A DNA stretch of 32,739 nt from the NCBI RefSeq assembly GCF_002148965.1, contig NZ_NGFN01000036.1:1-32739 (forward strand), given 5' to 3'. This stretch comes from Streptomyces swartbergensis. Lineage in GTDB: Bacteria; Actinomycetota; Actinomycetes; Streptomycetales; Streptomycetaceae. Both the position numbers and the translations under genes were made by a program. Shown one piece after another: positions 25,271-31,923 of this stretch; positions within the stretch are counted from its first letter, which is position 1; every line of letters begins with the position of its first letter. The notes under the pieces are model-generated. The model did no database searches and was not told where the DNA came from. It was given only the letters and a program-made list of their open reading frames with translations.

Positions 25271-26104
25271 TCACACCGGAACGGTCAGGGCCGCGGTGTA
25301 GCCGTCGCCCGCACTGCCCGTCATCGTCGCGAGCTGCCGCTCGTGCCCGTCGCTGAAGATGCCGTCGTCCTCCAGGGAGAGGCTGCTCAGGTTCCGCACG
25401 CTGTCGCCGTAGCCGTCCGTGGCGTACACCGCGTCGCACACGTCCTCCGGGAAGGCGAGCTGCGAGGTGTTCGTGATCGAGGTGGCCGCGGTGGCGTCGG
25501 CCAGGCTGCCGTAGACCTCGAAGTGGACGTGCGGCCAGCGGCCCGAGTAGCAGCCCGGGAAGATGCTCGTGAACGTGACCTGGCCCTTCTCGTCCGTCTC
25601 CTGGACGCCCCGCAGGTAGTTCTCCTCGGTGACGCCCTCGGAGTACAGGGAGTAGGCGCCGTCCCGGTCGCAGTGCCACACGTAGACGGCGGCGCCCCGC
25701 TTGGGGGTGCCGCAGCCGGAGGCCGCGTCCACCACCGTCAGCGTGATCGTCAGGGGCACGCCCTCGGCGGTGCCGCCCGCGGAGTCGCCGAAGCTCTTCG
25801 TGATGTCGCTGCGGACCACCCCGCTCTCCTTCAGGACGTTCACGCCGTTGGAGCCGTCGCCGGGGAAGGGCCCGGCCGTCTCCTCGGGGATCTCGGCGCA
25901 GTCGGCGGACGAGGCGGACGAGGAGGACGAGGTGGACGAGGAGGAGGGCGAGGCCGTGGTCTTCTCCTCCGTCGTGCAGCCCACCAGCGGGATCAGGCTC
26001 GCGCCCGCCATCAGCCGGATCATCCGGCGGCGGGCGAGGACGGGGAGATCGTAGGAGAGGCCTCTGTCGTGCTCGTGCGGGCCCTCGTCATGGCGTCCGT
26101 TCAT
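25271..26104 (-). CDS. Tat-exported lipoprotein, intradiol ring-cleavage dioxygenase-like
   Basis: 277 aa. It carries a twin-arginine run (R25-R26-R27), a hydrophobic segment and the lipobox LVGC with Cys43, followed by a Ser/Thr-rich spacer, so the mature enzyme should be a surface lipoprotein exported folded. The catalytic core matches protocatechuate/catechol intradiol dioxygenases: VWHCDRDGAYS, YLRGVQETDEKGQVTFTSIFPG and YSGRWPHVHFEV. The four Fe(III) ligands are present as Y151, Y186, H192 and H194. Oxidation of catechols at the cell surface is inferred; the true substrate is unknown. The ATG at 26104 has no ribosome site but has TAGCGT 6 nt upstream. Divergent from the SseB-like gene. 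Confidence 0.9.
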   Translation of the reverse strand: MNGRHDEGPHEHDRGLSYDLPVLARRRMIRLMAGASLIPLVGCTTEEKTTASPSSSSTSSSSSASSADCAEIPEETAGPFPGDGSNGVNVLKESGVVRSDITKSFGDSAGGTAEGVPLTITLTVVDAASGCGTPKRGAAVYVWHCDRDGAYSLYSEGVTEENYLRGVQETDEKGQVTFTSIFPGCYSGRWPHVHFEVYGSLADATAATSITNTSQLAFPEDVCDAVYATDGYGDSVRNLSSLSLEDDGIFSDGHERQLATMTGSAGDGYTAALTVPV

Positions 26105-26110
26105 GGTTCG

Positions 26111-26116
26111 ACGCTA
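26111..26116 (-). promoter_or_regulatory. -10 box for a leaderless dioxygenase transcript
   Basis: On the minus strand TAGCGT ends 6 nt before the ATG at 26104, and no Shine-Dalgarno sequence is present. A -35 box at the usual spacing is not obvious; a TTGACA further upstream (26152-26157) is too distant. Confidence 0.4.
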
Positions 26117-26213
26117 CGAGCGGCGGGCGCGGCGATCCACACGGCCGGCGCTGTCAAGTCGCTGTCGGTTTGCCGGGCCCGCCGTACCGGCCCGATCGCC
26201 CGGCCGCTCTCGG

Positions 26214-26219
26214 TACTCT
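26214..26219 (+). promoter_or_regulatory. -10 box for a leaderless SseB-like transcript
   Basis: TACTCT ends 7 nt before the ATG at 26227, and no Shine-Dalgarno sequence lies between. Confidence 0.35.
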
Positions 26220-26226
26220 TGCGCTC

Positions 26227-26691
26227 ATGTACGGCTACGACCAGACAGCGGGCCCGCAGCAGCAGTACGCCCCTCCGCAGCAGCCGATGTCCGGCGGATA
26301 CGGACAGCAGCCGCCGCTGTACCCGGAGCCGTCCCCGCCCTCCCTGACGGACGCGGTGCGCGCGTTCACCACCGGGCAGATGACCGCCGAGGACTTCCAG
26401 CAGGTCTTCGCGACGTCGAAGGTCTACTGCCCGCGCGGCGACAACCCCGGCTTCCTCGCCCTGCACAACACCCAGCAGCCGGTGATCCCGATGTTCAGCA
26501 CGCTCAAGGAGCTGCGCCGGTACGCGGGCAAGGAGTCCAAGTACTTCGTGATCACCGGCGCCGAGGTCCTGGACCTGCTGCCGACCGGCTACGGCTTCGT
26601 GCTGGACATGGAGGGCGAGCACCGCATGGTGTTCGACGCGAAGGCGGTCGAGCAGATGGTCGAGTTCGCGATGCGCCGGATGTACGGCTAG
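26227..26691 (+). CDS. SseB-like N-terminal domain protein
   Basis: 154 aa. A Pro/Gln/Tyr/Gly-rich N-terminal 38 residues precedes the folded part (about 40-154), with LTDAVRAFTTGQMTAEDFQQVF, KVYCPRGDNPGFLALHNTQQPVIPMFSTLKELRRYAG, ILP-type TGAEVLDLLPTGYGFVLD and a final helix. This matches the SseB/SseB-C like domain found in many Streptomyces proteins, whose biochemical role is not known. No export signal. The ATG at 26227 lacks a ribosome site. The gene converges on TetR with a 30-bp gap and no clear hairpin. Confidence 0.8.
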   Translation: MYGYDQTAGPQQQYAPPQQPMSGGYGQQPPLYPEPSPPSLTDAVRAFTTGQMTAEDFQQVFATSKVYCPRGDNPGFLALHNTQQPVIPMFSTLKELRRYAGKESKYFVITGAEVLDLLPTGYGFVLDMEGEHRMVFDAKAVEQMVEFAMRRMYG

Positions 26692-26721
26692 CCGCCCTTG
26701 CTTCACAGACGGCGGCCGGCC

Positions 26722-27459
26722 CTACTTCGGCAGGCGTAGCGCCAGGCCGTCCAGGACGACGTCCAGGCCGTACGCGAACTTGTCGTCGCGGAGCCTGGCG
26801 GGGTCGGCGGCCTGGGCGGCGGTCGTGGCTTCGGCGGCCGCCAGGTGGTCGTAGCCGGCGGAGACCTGCCGTGCCGTGGGCAGCAGTCGGGCGACGAACT
26901 CGGACTCGGTCTCGCCGGCGCGGGCGACCGTGGTGAGCCAGGCGGCCTCCGTGGTGGACATGCCGATGACGTACGAGAAGACGGCGTCGATCGCACGGCT
27001 CGGCTCGGGGAACCCCGCCGCGGTGAACAGGGCCGCGAGGCGCTCGGAGAAGGTCATGTAGTTGGGCCCGAGGTAGGCGAGCCCCGCCTGGCCCAGGACC
27101 AGGGTCAGCCAGGGGTGCCGTAGTGCCGTCGCACGGAAGGATCCGGCCGCCTCGGTGACGGCCGCGCGCCAGTCGGGGCTGTCGGCCGGCGGGACGTGGA
27201 TCTCGGCGGCGACCTCGTCCACCGCGAGCTCCATCAGCTCGTCCTTCGTGGCGACGTGCCGGTACAGCGAGGTCGCGCCGGCGTTCAGACGGGCGCCGAG
27301 CTTGCGCATGCTGAGTGCCTCGATGCCGTCCGCGTCGAGCATCGCGATCGCCTCCCGGACGATCGCCTCGCGGCTGAGCGCGGGCTGGTCGGCGCGGCGC
27401 CGCTCGCGGGCCCATACGGACGGGATCGGGTTCTTGTCCGTCGTCTTGCTCCGGCTCAT
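26722..27459 (-). CDS. TetR-family repressor, likely controls the adjacent efflux pump
   Basis: 245 aa. The HTH (about 28-75) reads LSREAIVREAIAMLDADGIEALSMRKLGARLNAGATSLYRHVATKDELM. The rest is all-helical and looks like the TetR_C tetracycline-repressor-type ligand domain. It is divergent from a DHA2-type MFS exporter, with inverted repeats in the shared region, the standard arrangement for a repressor induced by the exporter's substrate. AGGAGGAG lies shortly before the ATG at 27459. The inducer is unknown. Confidence 0.92.
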   Translation of the reverse strand: MSRSKTTDKNPIPSVWARERRRADQPALSREAIVREAIAMLDADGIEALSMRKLGARLNAGATSLYRHVATKDELMELAVDEVAAEIHVPPADSPDWRAAVTEAAGSFRATALRHPWLTLVLGQAGLAYLGPNYMTFSERLAALFTAAGFPEPSRAIDAVFSYVIGMSTTEAAWLTTVARAGETESEFVARLLPTARQVSAGYDHLAAAEATTAAQAADPARLRDDKFAYGLDVVLDGLALRLPK

Positions 27460-27546
27460 CTGCTCCTCCTGATCGGACCTGTCCTGCTGGGACCTGCGGC
27501 ACCTTCGTGCGAACAGCGTGCGCAGTCAGCGTACAGAACTCAAGAG

Positions 27547-27583
27547 TTGCGCACACTGTTCTGGTCTGCGTACAGTGTGCGCA
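27547..27583 (+). promoter_or_regulatory. efflux promoter with overlapping operator
   Basis: TTGCGC (27547-27552), an 18-bp spacer and TACAGT (27571-27576) form a promoter for the MFS gene. A perfect 12-bp inverted repeat, TGCGCACACTGT (27548-27559) and ACAGTGTGCGCA (27572-27583) with a 12-nt spacer, covers both boxes. A repressor bound here would block RNA polymerase. The flanking AACTC-AA-GAGTT (27537-27548) is a further small inverted repeat. Confidence 0.65.
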
Positions 27584-27616
27584 TCGAAGAACGGTGTTCG
27601 CAGGAGGGGAACTGGA

Positions 27617-29140
27617 ATGGACGCTCGCAATCCGCGGCGCTGGTGGATCCTGATCGTGCTGTGCCTGAGCACGCTGGTGCTGGTCGTCGACAACATGGCG
27701 CTGACGGTCGCCGTGCCCGCGCTGACGGAGGACCTGGGGGCGAGTGCCCAGGACATGCAGTGGATCCTCGACTCCTACACCCTGGTCTTCGCGGGGCTGC
27801 TGCTGACCTCGGGAAGCCTGGGGGACCGCTTCGGGCGCCGGAAGGTGATGCTCGTCGGGCTGTTGCTGTTCGGGGCGGCTTCCCTGGGGGCGGTGTTCTG
27901 TTCCACTCCGGGCGAGCTGATCGCGGTGCGGATCGCGATGGGGGTCGGCGGGGCGCTGATCATGCCGTCCACGCTGTCGATCCTGATCACCGTCTTCGAC
28001 GAGGACGAGCGGCCCAAGGCGATGGCGGCGTGGGGTTCGGTGTCGATGCTGGGGCTGGTCGGCAGCCCGGTCCTGGGCGGTGTGCTGATCGACCACTTCG
28101 CCTGGCAGGCGATCTTCCTGATCAACGTGCCGATCGTGGCCCTGGCGCTGCTGGCCGGTGTGCTGCTGATGCCGGAGTCCAAGGCGCCCTGGCAGAAGCC
28201 GGACCCGCTGGGCGCGGTGCTGTCGGCGGTGGGCATGACGGCCCTGGTGTGGTGGATCATCGAGATCCCGCAGCACGGCGCGTTCGCCGGCCGTTCCCTC
28301 CTCGTCCTGGCCGTCGCGGTGGCCTCCCTGGCCGGCTTCGTGATCTGGGAGAACGTCACCCGCTCGCCGATGGTCCCGCTCGTCCTCTTCAGGCACCGCA
28401 ACTTCAGCGGGGGTTCGCTCTCCCTGGCGCTCGTCCAGATCGGCAACGCCGGCCTGCTGCTGGTCCTGACCCAGTACCTCCAGTTCGTCCTCGGCTGGTC
28501 CGCCGTCAAGGCGGGTCTGGCCTTCCTGCCGCTGGCCGTGGCCGCGCTGGCCGGCAACGCGGCCGGGGCGCAGCTCGCCGTGAGGATCGGCAACCGGTTC
28601 GTCATCCTCGGCGGCATGCTGCTGATGGCCGCCTCCTTCGGGCTGCTGACCACGCTCAGTGCCGACAGCGGTTTCACGGTCCCGGCCGTGGCGCTCGGGA
28701 TCCTGGGGCTGGGTGCCGGTCTGGCGATGCCGGCCGCGGTGGCCGCGCTGATGGGCACCATCCCGGAGGAGAAGGCGGGCGTCGGCTCGGCTCTCAACGA
28801 CACCGTCCAGCAGTCCGGCACCGCCCTCGGCATCGCGATCCTCGGCTCGCTGCTCTCCGGCGGCTACACCGACGAGATGCCGGCCGGCGCTCCCGAGCAG
28901 GCCAGGGAGTCCATCGGCGGGGCCCTGGCCGTCGCGGGGGGCGACACGGGGCTGGTGCGGGCGGCCCGGGAGGCCTTCACCGCGTCGATGTCGACGACCT
29001 TCACGATCAGCGCGGTCGGGGTCCTGGCCGCGGCGGTCGTCGCCACGCTGGTGATGCGGGACCGCAAGGCCGAGCCCGCTCCGGCCGGGAGCGAGGAGCT
29101 CGAGCTGGCCGGGTGCGAGGAGCCCGAGCTGGTCGCCTGA
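27617..29140 (+). CDS. DHA2-type MFS drug exporter (14 transmembrane segments)
   Basis: 507 aa, the length of 14-helix DHA2 drug:proton antiporters. It shows the motif DNMALTVAVPALTEDL in helix 1, GSLGDRFGRRKVMLVG (motif A), the antiporter motif C-like GLVGSPVLGGVLIDHFAWQAIFLINVP and a long series of hydrophobic segments. The acidic C-terminal tail (EELELAGCEEPELVA) is cytoplasmic. AGGAGGGGAACTGG lies before the ATG at 27617. Regulation by the divergent TetR is likely. Substrate unknown, probably a toxic small molecule or metabolite. Confidence 0.92.
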   Translation: MDARNPRRWWILIVLCLSTLVLVVDNMALTVAVPALTEDLGASAQDMQWILDSYTLVFAGLLLTSGSLGDRFGRRKVMLVGLLLFGAASLGAVFCSTPGELIAVRIAMGVGGALIMPSTLSILITVFDEDERPKAMAAWGSVSMLGLVGSPVLGGVLIDHFAWQAIFLINVPIVALALLAGVLLMPESKAPWQKPDPLGAVLSAVGMTALVWWIIEIPQHGAFAGRSLLVLAVAVASLAGFVIWENVTRSPMVPLVLFRHRNFSGGSLSLALVQIGNAGLLLVLTQYLQFVLGWSAVKAGLAFLPLAVAALAGNAAGAQLAVRIGNRFVILGGMLLMAASFGLLTTLSADSGFTVPAVALGILGLGAGLAMPAAVAALMGTIPEEKAGVGSALNDTVQQSGTALGIAILGSLLSGGYTDEMPAGAPEQARESIGGALAVAGGDTGLVRAAREAFTASMSTTFTISAVGVLAAAVVATLVMRDRKAEPAPAGSEELELAGCEEPELVA

Positions 29141-29178
29141 CGCGGACGCCTCACGCGGACGTGTGACGCGGACGTGCG
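29140..29178. repeat. three tandem 13-bp repeats after the exporter stop codon
   Basis: ACGCGGACG recurs at 29140, 29153 and 29166 with a strict 13-bp period, beginning at the last base of the exporter stop codon and running into the terminator. Confidence 0.8.
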
Positions 29179-29213
29179 AAGGCCGGCCTCCCGATCGCGG
29201 GGGTGCCGGCCTT
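29179..29213 (+). terminator. terminator after the MFS exporter
   Basis: AAGGCCGGC (29179-29187) pairs with GCCGGCCTT (29205-29213), followed by TCGTCGTT. A 9-bp GC stem with a 17-nt loop. Confidence 0.75.
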
Positions 29214-29308
29214 TCGTCGTTCCGGTGTCCCGTGGTTCGCTGCGCCGTCGCCCGGGAATGCCCACCCGGTTTTCTCTGTTTGGGGTGGCAAGAAGTTCAA
29301 CGCTCAAC

Positions 29309-29314
29309 TAAACT
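29309..29314 (+). promoter_or_regulatory. -10 box of the pirin gene
   Basis: TAAACT lies 24 nt before the ATG at 29339, in an unusually AT-rich patch (AGTTCAACGCTCAACTAAAC). The preceding TTCAACGCTCAAC holds two short TCAAC repeats that may be a regulator site. No consensus -35 box is seen at the usual distance. Confidence 0.4.
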
Positions 29315-29338
29315 GGGCGTACACGAGGAGGAACCGAC

Positions 29339-30316
29339 ATGCCTGCTGTGACCGTCGAGAACCCGTTGACGCTGCCCCGCGTGACCGCGCCTGCCGACGC
29401 CGTGGCACGTCCCGTGCTCGCCGTCACGACCGCTCCGAGCGGTTTCGAGGGTGAGGGCTTCCCGGTGCGCCGGGCGTTCGCGGGGATCAACTACCGCCAC
29501 CTCGACCCGTTCATCATGATGGACCAGATGGGCGAGGTGGAGTACGCGCCGGGCGAGCCCAAGGGCACGCCGTGGCACCCGCACCGCGGCTTCGAGACCG
29601 TCACGTACATCATCGACGGGACCTTCGACCACCAGGACTCCAACGGCGGTGGCGGCACCATCACCAACGGGGACACCCAGTGGATGACCGCGGGATCGGG
29701 CCTGCTGCACATCGAGGCGCCACCGGAGCATCTCGTCATGTCCGGCGGGCTCTTCCACGGCCTCCAGCTGTGGGTGAACCTCCCGGCCAAGGACAAGATG
29801 ATGGCCCCGCGCTACCAGGACATCCGCGGCGGCTCGGTCCAGCTGCTCAGCACCCCCGACGGCGGCGCGCTGCTGCGTGTCATCGCCGGCGAGCTGGACG
29901 GACACCAGGGCCCCGGCATCACGCACACGCCGATCACGATGATCCACGCGACGCTGGCGCCGGGCGCCGAGCTGACCCTGCCGTGGCGCGAGGACTTCAA
30001 CGGCCTGGCGTACGTCCTGGCCGGGCGGGGCTCCGTTGGTGTGGATCGTCGGCCGGTCCACACGGGCCAGACCGCCGTCTTCGGCGCCGGATCCTCGCTG
30101 ACCGTCCGCGCGGACGAGAAGCAGGACTCCCGCACGCCGGACCTGGAGGTCGTCCTGCTCGGCGGACAGCCGATCCGTGAGCCCATGGCGCACTACGGCC
30201 CGTTCGTGATGAACACCAAGGAAGAACTCATGCAGGCCTTCGAGGACTTCCAGAAGGGCCGGCTGGGGACGGTCCCGGCGGTGCACGGGATGACCGCCGG
30301 CGGACCGCAGAGCTGA
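29339..30316 (+). CDS. pirin family protein
   Basis: 325 aa bicupin. The N-terminal pirin domain has the signature DPFIMMDQMG, then the metal-site motif GTPWHPHRGFETVTYIIDGTFDHQDS and later EAPPEHLVMSGGLFHGLQLWVNLP. The second cupin domain (about 175-290) includes LAPGAELTLPWREDFNGLAYVLAGRGSVG, and a helical tail ends the protein. Pirins bind Fe and include quercetinases and regulators; the specific role here cannot be deduced. CGAGGAGGAA lies 5-10 nt before the ATG at 29339. It appears monocistronic and has its own terminator. Confidence 0.92.
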   Translation: MPAVTVENPLTLPRVTAPADAVARPVLAVTTAPSGFEGEGFPVRRAFAGINYRHLDPFIMMDQMGEVEYAPGEPKGTPWHPHRGFETVTYIIDGTFDHQDSNGGGGTITNGDTQWMTAGSGLLHIEAPPEHLVMSGGLFHGLQLWVNLPAKDKMMAPRYQDIRGGSVQLLSTPDGGALLRVIAGELDGHQGPGITHTPITMIHATLAPGAELTLPWREDFNGLAYVLAGRGSVGVDRRPVHTGQTAVFGAGSSLTVRADEKQDSRTPDLEVVLLGGQPIREPMAHYGPFVMNTKEELMQAFEDFQKGRLGTVPAVHGMTAGGPQS

Positions 30317-30348
30317 CGCCGGCGTCGTCCGCCTGGCCGGGGGCACGC

Positions 30349-30376
30349 GGGGGGCGCCGAACGCGCGACGCCCCCC
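30349..30376 (+). terminator. terminator after the pirin gene
   Basis: GGGGGGCG (30349-30356) pairs with CGCCCCCC (30369-30376) across a 12-nt loop, 33 bp past the stop codon. Confidence 0.7.
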
Positions 30377-30830
30377 ATCGGCCTGCTGCCGGACGTTCCC
30401 GACCGGGGCGGTCCGCATGGGCCCGCGAGTCTGCTGCCGACGCCGACGCCGACGCCGACGGCCACGCCCGGTCCGGTCGTCTCTGCTGGCGGCGGCCCCA
30501 AGGTCCGTGTCGGTGACGGCTTGACCTGAACCGGTGACCGGACTGGCGGCGCTGATGGTGACGGCCACGCCCGGCCGGGATTGGTCGTTCGGGCGGGCGC
30601 GGCGCCGCGAGGTTCTTGCCGGTGACGGTGCGGAGCCCGCGAGTGCGCTGCCGGCGCCGACGGTCATGCCCGGCCCGGATCGGTCGTCCCGGCTGGCGGC
30701 GGCGGCCTCAAGGGCCGTGTCGGTGACGACGTGACCTGAACCGGCGACCGGAACCGCGGCGCTGACGCCCCGTCACCCGGGCGGCTCGTCCTGACGGGAC
30801 GGCCCGCCCCGGGCATGGTCGGGTGGAGGC
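30377..30830. repeat. non-coding region of degenerate tandem repeats
   Basis: About 450 bp without a credible gene. Three diverged copies of a unit of about 100 bp begin near 30458 (GACGGCCACGCCCGG), 30559 (the same 15 bases) and 30659 (GACGGTCATGCCCGG). Copies 1 and 3 share almost a whole unit, including GTGTCGGTGACG and TGACCTGAACCGG. A hexanucleotide run (CCGACG)x4 occupies 30437-30460. No promoter, RNA gene or conserved frame is recognised; small open frames here lack ribosome sites and family features. Confidence 0.7.
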
Positions 30831-31919
30831 GTGCAGGACTCAGACCCGACCGTTCCCGGCCCCAGGCCGCTCCTCCCGGACCCCCTCCGGCGTCTCGCCG
30901 CCTGGTGTGCGCTCCTCCTGCTCGTGTCCGGCGTCGTCTACGTCGGGATCCGGCTGTGCGACGAGTTCCGCACCGCCGTCGTCCCTGTGCTGCTCGCGCT
31001 GCTCGGGACGGCCCTGCTCGGGCCGCTGCACCGGCGGCTGGTGAAGGCCGGGGTGCAGCGGTCGGTCGCGGCGGGGCTCACCTGTGTCGCCGTCGTGGCC
31101 GTGGTCGGCGGGGCCGTGTACATCGTCGTCGCCGCGCTCATCGACACGGGCGACGAGATCGTCGTCTCGCTCAGGCAGGCCGCGCGAGGCATCTCCGAGT
31201 ACTTCGGGGCGGCCGGGACCTCGCTGGACGACCTGGCCTCCAACGCCCGGGAACTCCTGGGCAAGTTCGGAGGCTCCGCCGCCTCCGGAGTGATCAGCGG
31301 GGTCAGCGTGGTCGGCGAGGCCATCGCCATGGCCGTACTCGCGCTGCTGCTCGTCTTCTTCTTCCTGCGCGACTCCGACAAGGCCGCCGGGACCCTGCGG
31401 GCCCTGTCCCCGCGTGGTTCGGCCGACACCCTGGAGGCCATGGCGCGACGGGCCTTCCAAGCCGTCGAGGGCTTCATGCGCGGCACCACCTTCATCGCGC
31501 TCATCGACGCGCTCTGCATCACCGTCGGACTGCTCGTCCTCGACGTGCCCGGGGCGGCCGGGCTGGGGGCGCTGGTCTTCGTCGGGGCGTACATCCCCTA
31601 CCTCGGCGCCTTCATCTCGGGAGCCGTGGCCGTGCTGGTCGCGCTCGCCGACCGTGGGTTCGTCATCGCGCTGTGGGTGCTCGGGGTGGTGCTCGCGGTG
31701 CAGGTGCTGGAAGGGCACGTGCTCCAGCCGGTGATCCAGAGCCGGACCGTGCAGATGCACCCGGCGGTGGTGATGGTGGCGATCACGGCCGGGGCGTCGG
31801 TGGCCGGAGTGCTCGGCATGCTGCTCGCCGTGCCGCTCACCGCGGCCGCCTTCGGCGTCCTCCAGGAGCTCCGCACCCGCTACGAGAGCCAGGAGCCGTC
31901 GGCGTCCGGGACGTCGTGA
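30831..31919 (+). CDS. AI-2E family transporter
   Basis: 362 aa membrane protein with about eight hydrophobic segments: helices near residues 23-45 and 50-70, one near 82-105, then a soluble stretch (about 106-165), a pair near 165-185 and a C-terminal bundle from about 225 to 345. The family signature is seen in AGLGALVFVGAYIPYLGAFISGAVAVLVAL and EGHVLQPVIQSRTVQMHPAVVMVAITAGASVAGVLGMLLAVPL. Members are permeases of varied role (AI-2 export, Na+/H+ exchange), so the substrate is open. The GTG start at 30831 has GGAGG only 1-2 nt away, unusually close. It ends 4 bp from the convergent SpoIIE-type gene. Confidence 0.88.
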   Translation: MQDSDPTVPGPRPLLPDPLRRLAAWCALLLLVSGVVYVGIRLCDEFRTAVVPVLLALLGTALLGPLHRRLVKAGVQRSVAAGLTCVAVVAVVGGAVYIVVAALIDTGDEIVVSLRQAARGISEYFGAAGTSLDDLASNARELLGKFGGSAASGVISGVSVVGEAIAMAVLALLLVFFFLRDSDKAAGTLRALSPRGSADTLEAMARRAFQAVEGFMRGTTFIALIDALCITVGLLVLDVPGAAGLGALVFVGAYIPYLGAFISGAVAVLVALADRGFVIALWVLGVVLAVQVLEGHVLQPVIQSRTVQMHPAVVMVAITAGASVAGVLGMLLAVPLTAAAFGVLQELRTRYESQEPSASGTS

Positions 31920-31923
31920 CCCG

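Noticed and set aside
25916..25980. Poly-Ser/Thr tract in the dioxygenase as a sequencing error
   Set aside because: The frame is intact on both sides, and such spacers are usual after a lipoprotein cysteine.
30534..30734. 66-codon plus-strand frame in the repeat region
   Set aside because: No ribosome site, composition set by the repeats, and no recognisable domain.
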